From Ashinkailepas kermadecensis (lineage: Eukaryota; Arthropoda; Thecostraca; Neolepadidae): a stretch of DNA of 64,000 nucleotides. Positions 10,670 through 23,476 of this stretch are shown one piece after another (the stretch's first letter is position 1; the number at the start of each line of letters is the position of its first letter). The translations under genes and the position numbers were made by a program. The notes below the pieces were generated by a model. The model searched no databases, was not told the origin of the DNA, and was given only the letters and a program-made list of their open reading frames with translations. Where the stretch lies: contig JAOTOM010004621.1 of NCBI GenBank assembly GCA_034440615.1, positions 90,001-154,000 on the forward strand. The letters are read 5' to 3'.

Positions 10670-11830
10670 TAGTTCGCGAGCCCTTTTAGCAGCCAGTGGT
10701 TCCTTCGTGGGCTTAGAGACTTCTACGTCCGGCTGGGAACCTTCCTCCTCGATCCGGGCCGTCCCCGTGGCTCGGGAGTCTCGTCATCGGCCTGAGGTCT
10801 GCTGTCAGCTCTGAGCCTTCCATATCAACCTCCACCAAAGCCGACCCAGGAGCCAGGCACGTCCGGCCCGGGCCCTTCCCGTCAGCTCGAGGGCTCTCTT
10901 TTCAGTGGCGTAGCCAGGGGGCGTAGGGGCCAGGCGCCCTCTGGAGTGTCGGAGGGGCCCTCCAAAAGACCGCCTTGAGGGGTCTACAAGGGCCCCCCAA
11001 GGCGTCGGTGCAGGGAGTCGGCAAGGGCCAACTTGCCCGACCCTCTTGCCCTTGCACCTTGGGCTGACGGCGGGCCTAAGCTGAAGAAAGGGCCCATGGC
11101 CTGATGCAGGACCCAGTCGCTTGCAAAGGGGTCTGCGTCTTACTGGAAAAGGCCCTGGGTGGCCAAAGAGGACCCTGGAGACGACGGAGGGTCCATAGTT
11201 GCCGGAGAGGACCTCGGGCTGTCAAAAAGGCCCCTTGGTTGACGGATAGGGCCAAAACCGTACATGGACCCCTGACCTGATGGAGGGGCCCAAGCTGTTG
11301 AAAGAAGGCTTCCAGCCTGACAGACGAGGCCCTGGATCGCCAATGAGGGCTCCTGCGCCGACGGAGAGGACCCCGAGCCGCGGGAGGACTCCGGACCTTC
11401 GGAGAGGTCCAAGAACCGGCATGAAGGGTCCCTGGTTGACGGAGGGGACTGAAACCGCACACTTGCGTGATAGACAATGCCCAAGCTTTTGAAAGAGGGG
11501 ACTCCGACCGGACGGAGAGTGTCCTGAGCATTGAAAGAGGGTCCCTGAGCCGACGGAGGGGGACCTGGGCCGAACGTGCAAGGTCACTGGGTTGGCTTTG
11601 GCCCACGCTGATAGAGAGGGGCACAGAGCTGATAGAGGGCCTCAGTCCAATGAATAGGCCCCCGAGCTACAGACATGATTCGGGCCAAAGCGGAGGTTCC
11701 CTGGTGCAGTGGTGGTGCCTGGCCGAAGCGGTAGTTCCTGGTATAGGACCTCTAAGCCCATGGAGGGGCCCCGGGCGGTTAAAAAGCAGCCGCGTTTCCA
11801 AGGGGTCAAGGGCACCTGCCCCGTAGCGAG
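10670..11830 (+). repeat. GC-rich degenerate minisatellite inside a CAGTGGCGTAGCC element
   Basis: At 10914 the sequence 'cagtggcgtagccagggg' begins; it is very like the start at 14044 ('cagtgacgtagccagacg'). It leads into degenerate units of 'gggcccctgagctgacgga' type down to 11830. Such ends are typical of non-autonomous DNA transposons in invertebrates, which suggests that the minisatellite is internal to a mobile element. The 10670-10910 part carries related but more diverged units. Confidence 0.6.
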
Positions 11831-12049
11831 TTCGATGAAGCCCTGTAAGCGGCTGACTTGAGGGGCAGAGATGTAACCGAGGAAAAATTAAAACGCATAT
11901 TTCAGCCTGTATGAAAAAGCGCATTGAGACTTTAAAACGTCCACCCCGAGGACAGCTAGGTGCCATGAAAACAAAACAAGAGAGGCCTCGCCAAGGAACG
12001 CGACGAGATAGGAGCCAAGGGGGCTATAGTCCCTCCGTCTTGTCAGAGG

Positions 12050-13370
12050 AGCCATGTCGGCGTGCAAAGCGCGCCGAAATTTAGCGTTGTGTGCCCTTCA
12101 GGGACCAAAAGCAACTGGGGGCATCCTGAGAGGTGGTGGGCTCCAAATAATTGCGGCGGTATTCGGAAAATTTGCGCCAGGGTCCCGAAAAAATCGGGCT
12201 GTGGCCCCAAAAATTCCCGTCAGTCCCCCCAAAAATCAGGTAGGGCCCAAAGTAAAGACAATGTAGCCACAAAAACTCGCGCTGGGGTCCGATAATCGTA
12301 TCCGGGAACCAACAAAATCGCGCTTTGGCCCCAAAAATTCGCAGTCCGGCTCCGCAAACTTCCACAAGGGCCACAAATAAATACAGCGGGATCCGGAAGA
12401 ATCGCGCCGTGCCCCACAAATTCACGTCGGGCCACAAAAAAACTCCAGTCGGGGCATCGAATAAATACGACAGGGCTCGAAAACTCGCAACGGAGCCCGA
12501 AATTCGTATCGGTGTCTCACAAAATTGGGCTTGGTGCCAAATGACTACAGCAGGTCTCGAAAAAATCGCGCTGGGGACCCAAAAACTCCCATCGGGACTC
12601 CACAAGAGTCGTGATGGGAAATTTGCTGTCCGGTCGTGGACAGCAAATACAGCGGCCCTGGAAAATCATGCTGGGTCCGAATAATTCCCATCAGAACCCC
12701 CAGCACATTCATACCAGGGCCTCGAATAAAGACAACGGGACCCGGGAAACTCGGACCGGGGCCCGAAAATCACATTGGCGGCCCCAAAATTGCACTTGGG
12801 TCACGAAAATCTTCTTGGAGCCCAAATAATTGTCGTCGAGGGCCTACAATACGGGCATGGCTCCAAAAATTCGTCCATAGGCCCGAAAATAACGCCGGGC
12901 CCAAGAATCGCTCGGTAGTCACCAAATTATCGTGGTCCCAGCTACGTACACAGCAGAACCCCGAGAACTCATGTCGCGGCCCCGAAACAAAATCGCACCG
13001 GTCTTCCAAAATTCGCGCTGGATGGAAAAAACTTGATGTCGGTGCCCGATAAAATCGCGTCGAGGGCACCAAACAAATACGGCGGGCCCCGAGAAATCTC
13101 CCTTGGGTCCCAAATATTTCCGTTTGGGTTACCAAAAATTCCGGTCGGGGCCTCAAATAAAGGCAGCGGGACCCCGTAAGTTCACACCGGACCAATACAA
13201 ATTCGCGTCGAAGTCCCGAAATGAACAGAGGAAGACAAATAATTCGCACAGAGGGCCGAAAATCGCGCCGGGGTCTAAACAAAAAGCGCTGGGTGCGAAA
13301 AACTTGACGTAAAGGCTAAAAAAATTCGTGTCGAGGGCACCAAATAAATGCAGCGGCCCTCTTCGGCCCT
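12050..13370 (+). repeat. CGCGA-TTTT type degenerate minisatellite, forward copy
   Basis: Dozens of diverged units alternate 'ggccccaaaaattcgc', 'caaataaatacagcgggac' and 'cgaaaaatcgcgc'. Spacing is around 30 bp but varies. 17150-18650 contains the same words as their reverse complement, and 26690-27230 is a shorter copy. Frames on either strand are repeat products. Confidence 0.75.
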
Positions 13371-13374
13371 CTCC

Positions 13375-13545
13375 CTCTGAACTAGGTCAATGACCTTACG
13401 TGACTTAAGGTTGAAAGTTTCACATCAGACACCAAAAATGAAGGAAAAGGTATACCAAATGTTGCGCCGCGTCGCGCAGCCATTATCACGGGTAACTCTT
13501 AGGGGCGTCAAAAGACCCCCCCCATGATGGGGCACATTAACCCTG
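13375..13545 (+). repeat. Dispersed repeat family A, partial copy
   Basis: 'ctaggtcaatgaccttacgtgac', then 'ggttgaaagtttcacatcag' and 'gtcaaaagacccccc', align with 580-745 and 40010-40165. Confidence 0.7.
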
Positions 13546-14039
13546 AGCAGCACTTGTCAATTTGATAGCTTCTACGGACATAGGGGATTTAAAGGCTGAT
13601 ACAAGACCCACCCCTGTCGATTCCATGCCGGGCATGCTAGAGAAACGCCAACCAGCGTGCAGTTTGTGACGAGATCTCGCACTTGACATGAAATTTGACT
13701 CCATGGGGGCATTGGTTCTCCTCTTGGGTAAAGTCAAATGTAAAATTTTCGTGGAAAAGCAATACGGTTGTCTGATTACGGTAGCAATACGGTAGTCTGA
13801 TTAGTTTCACAAATCTTGCAAAAGTTACTGCTGGGATGCGCAACAAATGCCTTCCAATATGCTCCTTAGAGACATTCCAGTGATGTATTGCTCTTGCCAC
13901 ATTTTGCCACGCGATGAAGGTACCACGCCGGCTCAGTTTCAAGTTTGTGCTTACCTTGCGCAAAATGGACGCTAAATTAGAATTCAACGCTAAAAATTAC
14001 GATAGAATGGTTTCAAGTCCGAAAATTGTCATCCCAGGT
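13546..14039. other. No recognisable gene
   Basis: Only chance-length frames; no domain or splice signals supported. Confidence 0.35.
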
Positions 14040-14520
14040 TCAGTGACGTAGCCAGACGGGGCGAAAGGGGCAGCTGCCCTCTCCCCTCTTGGAGGGTTTG
14101 AGGGGGCACTCCAAGCGGCCGCCTTGAGAAGCCCTTTCGGACCCCTCAAGGGGTCGGTGCAGAGGGCCCTACTGGCCCATGAACCGAGTTGTAGGGCCCC
14201 TGGACCGGCAAAAGAGGCCCCGGGCTGACGGAAAGTGTGCCGGGCCGATGAAGAGGACCCCAAGTCAGCGGGGAGTGCCATCAGGAATATTATGCGGGCT
14301 AGCGAGAAGGGCTCCTAGATAGGCCCAGGGTGCCCCGGATAGCTGGAAGGGCTCCCGGACTGACGGGGAGGACTCTGAGCCAACATGAAGTGCCCATGGG
14401 CTGTCGGTGGAGCCCAGGCCGAAGAAAGGGTTCCTGACCTGATTGACAGAGCCAAGGCGTTTGAAAAGTGACCCCCGGCTTGCCAGAAAAAAGCCTTGGG
14501 TATGATACCAGGATAGCATT
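14040..14520 (+). repeat. CAGTGACGTAGCC element end with GC-rich minisatellite
   Basis: Begins 'cagtgacgtagccagacg' and continues with 'gggcccct', 'ggccgatgaagagg' and 'ctgacggggagg' units like those at 6085 and 10670. It stops abruptly near 14520. Confidence 0.65.
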
Positions 14521-14701
14521 CATATTTTGCGCAATCGATATCTGCCACTGTCAAGTAATGCACCTTTCATACGATCAAAACATAATATCTTCATTGCTTT
14601 TGTGCTGACTGCGGCGGTTTTCCTGGTTCCCGTCCAGATGAATCGCGCCATATACCTTCAGACATTTCAACCATTCCAATTATTTCCATAGAACGACACC
14701 C

Positions 14702-14903
<202 letters not shown>

Positions 14904-15374
14904 ATGTATGTGTGTATGTGTACCAGTCTGTGCCGGGAAGTCTAGGCGACGAATTTTGTGGACGTTCCTTCTGAAATTCTACGTATCGAAGACTTCATTG
15001 TGGGGGATGACCACCAATTAGAGCAGGCTCGGTGGTGGCAAGACTCAATAACCAACGAACTACCAATCGGTGAGCAGTCATGTGTTATGTGCAGCTAGCA
15101 ACAATGCGGCACAATGGCTGCGATGAGCAGCAAATGTCGTGGTGCGACCCGGGATAATAATTGTTTGGTGTAATCAATCGTTGGGAAGCCTGGGTTTGTA
15201 TTATCTCTCTCTCTCATTTCTTATTCATTCATGTCTGAATTAGCTATGGATCAATTTAAATGCACCAGCACGGAAAGTGACACGATCCCATTGATCAGCT
15301 GTTATAGCGAACAAAAATCATCAGGCAGGCATGTAGGTCATTTAGAGTACGCTGTAGAACAGCACGTGCTGCAG

Positions 15375-15485
15375 ACAGTGGCGTCGCCACGAAATTCTTC
15401 CAGGGGGGGCAATGTTGATAGGGGGCCTCCTGCTCCCCGAAAAGGGGCCTCCACTGTGTTAGGGCCTCCTCTTGCTTTTTAGGCT
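15375..15485 (+). mobile_element. Fragment of a CAGTGGCGTCGCC-ended element
   Basis: Starts 'cagtggcgtcgccacg' at 15378 and runs into 'agggggcctcctgc' and 'ggggcctcc' units like those of 18930-21715, whose far end (21690-21712) is the reverse complement of the same terminus. Probably a short deleted copy. Confidence 0.6.
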
Positions 15486-17145
15486 CTTAGTATGGTTCCC
15501 GAATGGGAACATGATTTCATATTGATGTCTTGTTTGTTCTTGGCATGGTATATAATTTACGCAAAGCGCAATAGCAAGAATCTTTTTTTTTCGCTGAGAA
15601 CCGAGCCATACCAGGGTATAAATAAGCAAATGTAGATAAATACGTCAGTGCCAAAACAAACCAATATCTTTATGCTTTATCGACGAGAAGAATCTTCCCG
15701 CTGGCCTGTAGCGAGCTGGTGGGGCTCGTGCTGGGCATATCTTAAAGATATCTCCCATTGATCAACCCACTTCTTTGTTCACCAAGTTTAACTGAATATA
15801 GCTAGGTTCATCACTACTGTTAGTCTTTCCCATCAGCTTGATCTCATAAACAAACTTAAACGATCATTTCTCAGTCCCAGGACAACAATTTCGCGAAGGT
15901 GACAACGAGAAGTGGATTGAATTGGTTTTCTGATCGTTATCTTAGGGATTTATTAATTTTTTCATAACATTTGGTGCTGGCTGCAAGACACTTGGCACAG
16001 AAGCTAAAATAATAAATACTCCGCGAATAAATTCGCGGCAAGAACAAGCATTGAACAACCATGCATCAATGGCAATGCAACAATGTAACAATGACAATGC
16101 ATAAATAATGCAAAACCTTCGAATTCCACGCCGTCACGCCCATGGTTATCGCTGTGCTGTACCGTTTTGTAAATCATGTCGTTGAGAAGGTACTGAAGCT
16201 GGGAAGCTCTAATCATGCAGGCTGTAATCACAGAAGACAACTTTGTAGGAAGAAAATACATTTTAAAACATCATTCCTCCCATTTAATATGGGGCATCGG
16301 TGTTGTTTTGTATGCTTGTGAGGGGGAATTTACCCCCGCAATGTTGGCTTTGCTCCATGGGCGTAAGTTCTGAAAATTATTGAGAGACCAGTGACACACC
16401 CATATTTGCGTCAAGGGGAGGGGGCAAACGTATTTGGAGGGGTTTCAACTACTGAATAAAGTCTTCCGATTTCGACCACTATTTTGTCAAAGGGGAACTT
16501 TTTAAATAAAATAATTGGTGATCAACTGAATTATCCTGTGGAGGGGCCTAATCTACCACTATCGTTTCTGATTCGTCGGATTTCAACCCTAGCTCCCACA
16601 GCCTGTTCAAATGTATTCTTTTGGTATTCCTTGATAAGTCACCTCGCACTGCTGAAATTACACCTGCACAAATCAATTTAAAATGTACAATTTTCCAATT
16701 TCAGACATTCCAGTTCATAGTGCCCGGTCGCCACGACGCCAACGTTAGTGCACGTGCACACCCATCTTGCGCATTCGGCGCATTCGCCACACTTCGTGCG
16801 ATGCTACGGATTCTGCTGGGCCTCCTACGCTTTGTTAATTGCTGCCACATGATAGACTTACGCCATATCTGACGTGATAAAATGCTTCGTATGGTCGTTC
16901 GCTGCGAAAATTAGATTAATTAAATTCGATCATTAGTTCCCTTCTTACCATATTTTATGGTGAAGAAATGCGGATACCCGCTGAGCTTTGATGCACCTCA
17001 TATCTTTGATTAAACATGCTTCCAGTTTGGCTACCGAACCGAAGCCCTGCCTGAGTGTACTTCTTTGGACCCGTTTCGTATTTCTTCGTGTACGGATGTG
17101 TCCTAAGGCTCCAATTGATTTTTGTTAGAGGCCCAACGCATTTTC
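15486..17145. other. No recognisable gene
   Basis: AT-rich sequence with only short frames. A diverged G-rich motif around 16420 may be another element end. No gene is supported. Confidence 0.4.
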
Positions 17146-17149
17146 GAAA

Positions 17150-18650
17150 CCCCTGCTCGTCTTAGGGTTTTGTTGCTTTTTTTGCGCACCGAATATTTTT
17201 TTTTTAGTTGTCGAGGCGCTTTCAAAGATCTCGATGTGTTTACTTAGTGCCCGGTATTTTTGTTCGTTTTGGGATCATGTTGCTTTTTGCGGCCCCAGCC
17301 TCTTTTCAGGCCCTTGTGCGGTCATATGGCCCCTGTGTGCCTTGAGAACTTCCGGTGTTTTTGTTTTTTGTTTTTTTTAGTGTTCCCGGTATATATAGTA
17401 ATGGCTACAACGCATGTTTTCGGACCCCGCCGCTTTTTACGAGACTGCGCTTTGAAGGGCCAGTCGCATTTTCGGTCCCCGTTGTGCTCTTGGGGTCCCG
17501 CTGTGTTTATTTGGGGCTTCTGACGCACATTTGTGGGGCCCCAGTACGATTTTCAGGCTTCGGTGCGATTTTTCTGGGTCCAAGCGCGACTTATCGCGCC
17601 CAGGCGCGTGGTTCCGGGACCCAACGCCAGTTATCGGGGCTCAACGCGATTTTTGTGGATCTCTTCTGAATTTTCTTTAACTTCCGAATCCCGCCCTGAT
17701 TTTTCGAGTCCCTGGTGCCATGTTTTTGTATCTCACCTCGATTTTCTTCAAGCTCCGGTATGTTTTTCGATGCCGTACGCGATTTGTCAAGGCATCTGAT
17801 GACATGTTCGGTGCTCCAGAACCATTGTCCTGACCCGGACTTTTTTGCAATCCCTCCTGATTTTGGAGGGCTCCGGCTTTATTCTTCGGATACCGATGGG
17901 ACTTTGGGGATCCCACGGTGCCTATGTGGGGCCATAGACGCCAATTGTTGGCAGCCCCGACGTTAATTTTGGATGCCCAGACCAAATTTTTGGTACTACC
18001 GAATTGTGGGTCCGAGCGCGACATTTGGTGGGACCGGTTCGAGTTTGCTGGGCGCGTTGTACTTAGCTGTGACCCCAACGCGATCTTGGCGGTTCCTGTT
18101 GCAGATTTTCGTGCCTCGGAGCGAGTTTTCTGGGGCCCGACGTATTTACTTTGAGCCCCTACGCGAATTCTGGTGGACCGACGCGAATTTTTGTGGTCCC
18201 AGCGCGACTTTTGGGGGCCTCGGCTCGATTCTTGGGAGCATATCCCTCTTAGGAGGGAGGGGCCATTTGCCCCTTTGATATGTCACAGTGGCCACCGAAG
18301 GAGTTCTATTTTTTATATAGGTCCTTACGTGATATTTTTGGGTCCTGGTACGATTCTTCGGTCTCCAGGTGCGATTTTTTTCGGTGCCCTGACACGTTTT
18401 TTCCAGTGCCCAACGGGTTTTGCGGGGACTTTGACCCGATTTTTTTGGGCGCAGAGTAACATTCCGGTTGATAATTGATTTTTGGGGCAGCAGCAACCTT
18501 TGGGGTCCAGGCGCGACTTTTTTGGTCCCCAGTGAGATTTTCGAAGGTTGCGACGCGACTTTTTTGTTAGTCCAATGTAATCTTTTGTGTCCCGACGTCA
18601 TTTGCTTGGATCCCTAGCGCGAGTTTTAGCGACCTCGACACTTTGTGGGT
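17150..18650 (-). repeat. CGCGA-TTTT type degenerate minisatellite, inverted copy
   Basis: Units such as 'ggggccccagtacgatttt', 'gtcccagcgcgactttt' and 'cgctgtgtttatttgggg' are the reverse complement of the words at 12050-13370. The two blocks therefore form a very diverged inverted pair about 3.8 kb apart. Confidence 0.75.
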
Positions 18651-18929
18651 GTTCAAAACGTTTTGGATGCTTTTAGTGTCATTGTTGGGGCCCAAGAGTG
18701 ATTATCCATGTCCGGATTGTTTTTCGTTGCCCCGGCTTCATTTGTGTCTAAATGATACTGTTGGGGAACGGTACGACTTATCGTGCCCCTAGCGTGATTT
18801 TCATGATCCGGGCGTGCATTTTTGGTACCCATAGGCTCAGCGAGATTTTCAGGGGCCCCGGCCGGATCTTTTTGGGCCCATGTCGTGATTTTCAAGTACC
18901 CCGGCACGACTCCTGCCATTTCAGATGCT

Positions 18930-21715
18930 TCTAGCAAATTATAGACCTCCTCTCGCGTCTTCGGGGTCTCGTCTCATTTCCTGGAGCTTCTTTACCGGTT
19001 TTGGACGTCTTCTCGTCCGTCCTACCCTCCTCCATATTCAATGGTCCTCCTCTCCCGTTTTGGAGGACCTCCTCCCACATCCTGGGGCCCCTTTAACATG
19101 GCATGGGACTTCCTCTCATGTTCCAGGGGCATCCTCTGCCAAATTAGGGGCTTCCTGCCACGCCTCGTGGGCCTCCTCCTTTGTCCCCGCAAAGCTTACC
19201 CGTCTTGAGGGGATCTTCAATTTTGGAAACCTCGCCTCCTTCCATACCTGCTACCTACCACTCCCGTTTTAAGGGCCTTCTCTCATTTCCTGGGAATTCC
19301 TTCCGGTCGTCGGGGCCTCATTCGGCCCTGGAGACCTCCTACTCCATCTCGAGATACTCCTCTCGAGTCCGGCAGGGGCCTCCTTTTTTCTTTTTGAGGC
19401 TTTCTTTTTCAAATTAGGGGCCTCCTCTCACGTCTTCGGAGCCTCCTGTTCCGCGTTTTGATTCTATCTTTTCCCATTTTAAGGTTGGCCTCTTATCTCC
19501 TGGTGGACTCCTGTTCTCTCTTAGGTGGCTCCTCTTCCAAATTACACGCAACCTTTCCTATCTCAGTTACCTTGTCATTTCCTGGGGACCTTCTTATCCG
19601 TCTTGAAGCCTTCTTTCTGGCCTGGGAGCCATCCCTCTTATCTAATGGCCATTCTCTCCTATTTTAGGGGCTTCCTCGTGCATCATAGGGTCTCTTTCCA
19701 ATCTTATATCGTCCTCTTCCGAATTAGGTGCTTCCTGCCACTTTTCTGGATTATCCTTTTCTATCTTGGTGGAACCTTACCCGTTTCGGGGACTGCTTTT
19801 ACGTCTCCGAAACCTCATCTCATATCCACTGGCTTTCTCTTCCGTCTTAGGGCTTTCTCTCATTTTCTGAGGTCTCCCTTCCCGTATTGGGGCCTCCTTT
19901 GCAATCCTGGGGGCCTCCTTTGCAATCCTGAGGGCCTCCTTTGCAATCCTGGGGGCCTCCTTTGTAATCCTGGGGGCCTCCATTGCAATCATGGGGGTCT
20001 CCTTTGCAATCCTGGGGCCTCTTTTGCAATCCTGGGGGCCTCCTTTACAATCCTGTGGGCTTCCTTCGCAATCCTGAGGGCCTCCTTTGCAATCATAGGG
20101 GCCTCCTGTGCAATCCTGGGGCCTCCTTTGCAATCCTGGAGGCCTGCTTTTGCAATCCTGTGGGTCTCCTTTGCAATCCTGGAGTCCTCCTTTGTAATCC
20201 TGGGGGCCTCCTTTGCAATCCTGGTGCCTCCTTTGCAATCATGGAGTCCTCCTTTGTAAGCATGGAGCCTCCTTTGCAATCCTGAGGTCTCCTTTGCAAT
20301 CCTGGTGTCCTCCTTTGCAATCCTGAGGGTCTCCTTTGCAATCCTGGAGACCTCCTTTGTAATCATGGGGGCCTCCTTTGCAATCCTGGGGCATCCTTTG
20401 CAATCCGAGGGGCTCCTTTGCAATCCTGGGGCCTCCTTTGCAATCCTGGGGGCCTCCTTTTCAATCCTGGGGGACTCCTTTGTAATCCTGGGGGCCTCCT
20501 TTGTAGTCCTGGAGGCCTCCTTTGCAATCCTGGGGGCCTCCTTTGCAATCCTGGGGGCCTACTTTGCAATACTGGGGCCTCCTTTGCAATCCTGGGGCCT
20601 CCTTTGCATTCCCGGGGGCCTCCTTTGTAATCCTGGTGGCCTCCTTTGTAATCCTGGTGGCCTCCTTTGTAATCCTGGGGCGTCCTTTGCAATCCTGGGG
20701 CCTCCTTTACAATCCTGGGGGCCTCCTTTGCAATCCTGGAGGGCTCCTTTGAAATCCTGGTGGTCTCCTTTGCAATTCTGGGAGCCTCTTTTGCAATCCT
20801 GGGGCCTCCTTTGCAATCTTGGGGGCCTCCTTTGCAATCCTGGGGGGCCTCCTTTGCAATCCTGGAGGCCTCCTTTGCAATCGTGAGGGCCTCCTTTGCA
20901 TGCCTGGGGTCTCCTTTGCAATCCTGGAGTCCTCCTTTGCAAACCTGGGGGCCTCCTTTGCAATCCTGGGGGCCTCCTTTGCAATCCTGGAGTCCTCCTT
21001 TGAAATCCTGGTGGCCTCCTTTGCAATCCTGGGAGCCCCTTTTGCAATCCTGGGGCCTCCTTTTCAATCCTGGGGGCCTCCTTTTCAATCCTGGGGACCT
21101 CCTTTGTAATCCTGGAGGCCTCCTTTGCAATCCTGGAGGTCTCCTTTGCAATCCTGGAGGCCTTCTTTGCAAACCTGGGGGCCTCCTTTGCAATCCTGAG
21201 GGCCTCCTTTTCAATCCAGGGGCCTCCTTTGTAATCATGGAGGCCTCCTTTGCAATCCTGGGGCCTCCTTTGCAATCTTGGGGGCCTCCTTTTCAATCAT
21301 GGGGGCCTCCTTTGTAATCATGGAGGCCTCCTTTGCAATCCTGGGGGCCTCCTTTGCAATCCTGTGGGCCTCCTTTGTAATCCTGGAGGCCTCCTTTGCA
21401 ATCCTGGGGGCCTCCTTTGCAATCCTGGGGGCATCCTTTGCATTCCTGGGGGCCTCCGTGCCAATTGTTGGCACTCTCGTGATTTCTGGGGCCTCCTATC
21501 CTCTCCTAGGTGACTCCTTCTTCAAATTAGGGGCCTCCTCTCACGTCTTGGAGGCCTCCTCTCGTGTCTCGTCGGCCTCATTGCTCACTTTTTTCCCTGT
21601 GCATTTCCGGATAGGGGCCTCCTCAAATTTCAGGGGGGGCGGCGCCCCCCCTGTTTGACGGCAGGGGGGGCGACTGCCCCCCCTGCCCCCCCGGTGGCGA
21701 CGCCCTTGGCTGCAG
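18930..21715 (-). mobile_element. Element with internal 'ggcctcc' minisatellite
   Basis: The right end (about 21610-21712) has poly-G/poly-C arms and, on the minus strand, 'ggcgtcgccacc', matching the terminus seen at 15378. Internally, 18930-19880 carries variable-length units starting 'ggggcctcctc', which merge into the regular 21-bp array. The left boundary is not clear. Interpreted as a non-autonomous transposon whose interior has expanded as a satellite. Confidence 0.5.
19885..21460 (+). repeat. 21-bp tandem array, about 75 copies
   Basis: The unit is 'cctcctttgcaatcctgggg' plus one G; spacing is 21 bp (for example 19921, 19942, 19963), with many one-base variants (gcaat/gtaat, ctgg/atgg). 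The unit length is a multiple of three, so several frames stay open on both strands and yield monotonous heptad peptides such as GLQRRPP or NPGGLLC. I consider these artefacts. Confidence 0.95.
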
Positions 21716-22937
21716 AACGCCTAGCATACAGACGAGCGCGCGCTCACTCGCGTGCGTGTGTGAAAGAAACGGGGGAGACGTGTGTGTGTGGAAGATGATG
21801 CGAAAAATCCGCATTTACAAGGTCAGTATGACGAGGACTGCTACCAAGTCTAGCATATGTCGGTACTACCGGCATATCCCACTATATGATACAGTGGTAA
21901 TTTAACTCTCTTCCACAAGGGGAGGGACTAGCATCAGATGTTCGGTACCTGCGTTCAGTCGCATGACGCTTGCTCTCAATGTGTGATCAAACTATCACAC
22001 ATTTATTAACCGGAACCAATACACTTGATCTTGTCCAGCATTGCCCATCCTTTAATCAGTAAACATTGCCGATAACTGATTGCATGTATTACGAACATAA
22101 TCGGCTAAGAGTAGCGAATAGGGATGGAAACCACGGGAAATGGAAATATTGCATGGGTCAATAACAGCGGCAAGTGCCATATATCTGCATAACTCGGCAG
22201 TCTCCTACCAAAAGGAATGACCTCGGTCATCTTAACGCGGCCGAATCCTTGATAACGGACTAGCTACCTATTTGTGGCAATTGCATGTAAACTTGAACGA
22301 CAGCTAACACTCAGATGACTTTAAGAAAACACAGCAGGCCACGGGCACCTCCAGCGGAGAGGTTGAGTGAGATACTAGCTCCGCGATGACGTCATTCGGC
22401 TTTCATGACGCAAGGATCGGATAATGACACTCGGATAGTGCTCGGATATCGGAGCATCGGATAATGACACTACCACTCTAACCACCTGCCACTGCCTAGA
22501 TGCTCGCGGCGATACCAAAATTGCTAAGGTGATAATTGATGAAAGACACAAGAAGCACGGAGACAAAAGGTACACTTAAAAAATTGGTAACGATACGCAG
22601 GCTTGGGACTGAAGTGAGCCGCGGCAATGGGCACGAGGAAGATGACATCTTAAAATGGCCAGAGTCAAAGCATGCTAATCCAGCTGGCACAAATAGTCAA
22701 AACACATTCAGTCGGTATATCTGTGGGTTGCTAAAAACATCGGCCGCATATGCAGTATAGTCGAGTTGCTGGCAATCACCAATGGCATGGGAACTGTGAC
22801 CATATACAACGCATAACACACAAAAAACAATGACGACTGGGACCGATTTCGCGCACACAGCACTGGTATAAAATGCTGCAGGGAAGAACGTGAGAGCCAT
22901 AATCATCTAACCATCTTCTACCTCTATGCCCCATCAG
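21716..22937. other. No recognisable gene
   Basis: No exon is clearly supported. The frame at 22536-22760 has no recognisable domain. This stretch should contain intron of the plus-strand gene whose exon begins at 22938. Confidence 0.35.
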
Positions 22938-23022
22938 TCAGATCTACGGCCTGTCCCGCGTCTACATCACTCAGGAGTGCGCTCACGCAACAACTCTCAT
23001 GAACAAGCAGAGTATTGCCCAG
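22938..23022 (+). CDS. Internal exon of an unidentified plus-strand gene
   Basis: A pyrimidine-rich tract (catcttctacctctatgcccc) and CAG precede the exon. It reads QIYGLSRVYITQECAHATTL and then MNKQSIAQ, ending at GCCCAG before gttacg, in phase 0. The exact start is either 22938 or 22942 (a second AG lies four bases on). The next exon at 23477 begins in phase 0, so the two join in frame. I do not recognise the family. The last ~35 bp of the exon and its donor are copied three more times downstream. Confidence 0.55.
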
Positions 23023-23260
23023 GTTACGGAGGTCGTCAGTCCAGAAGGATGACTCAACAACTCTCATGAACAAGCAGAGTATTGCCCAGGTTACGGAGGT
23101 CGTCAGCCGAGAAGGCTAGCTCAATAAGTCTCATGAACAAGCAGAGTACTCCCCACATTCGGAGGTCGTCAGTCGAGAAAACTCACTCAACAGCTCCCAC
23201 GAATAAGCAGAGTATTGCCAAGGTTACGGAGGTCGTCAGTGCGGATGAATTTCCCGCTAT
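22986..23260 (+). repeat. 67-bp repeat seeded on an exon's 3' edge
   Basis: Four copies (spacing 67, 67, 66 bp; 'gaacaagcag' at 23001, 23068, 23135 and, as 'gaataagcag', 23201). Each contains the end of the 22938 exon, the CAG|gttacgg-type junction and about 30 bp of intron ('ggaggtcgtcagt'). The third copy has lost the junction ('ccacattcgg'). Confidence 0.85.
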
Positions 23261-23476
23261 CACTTGATGGCATTACAGCCAGTGAGCGGTGCTCCAGTTA
23301 AACACGAGCGGGACCATCACCGAGTGCCGACACGCCCGACACAGATTAGAGCATGGCAGCGGACACACGAACAGAAGAGAACTTGAGAAAAGATGAGGCA
23401 TCAGCTTCGCCTCAGTGTCAATTACATGACGGATCTGCGACGCGCCCGACCACCTGCCTCGTTTTGCTCTGCTCAG
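23261..23476. other. Intron between two exons
   Basis: The intron part after the repeat; ends in 'ttgctctgctcag'. Confidence 0.5.

Noticed and set aside
19525..21658. Frames with NPGGLLC or GLQRRPP repeats
   Set aside because: Products of the 21-bp array on either strand.
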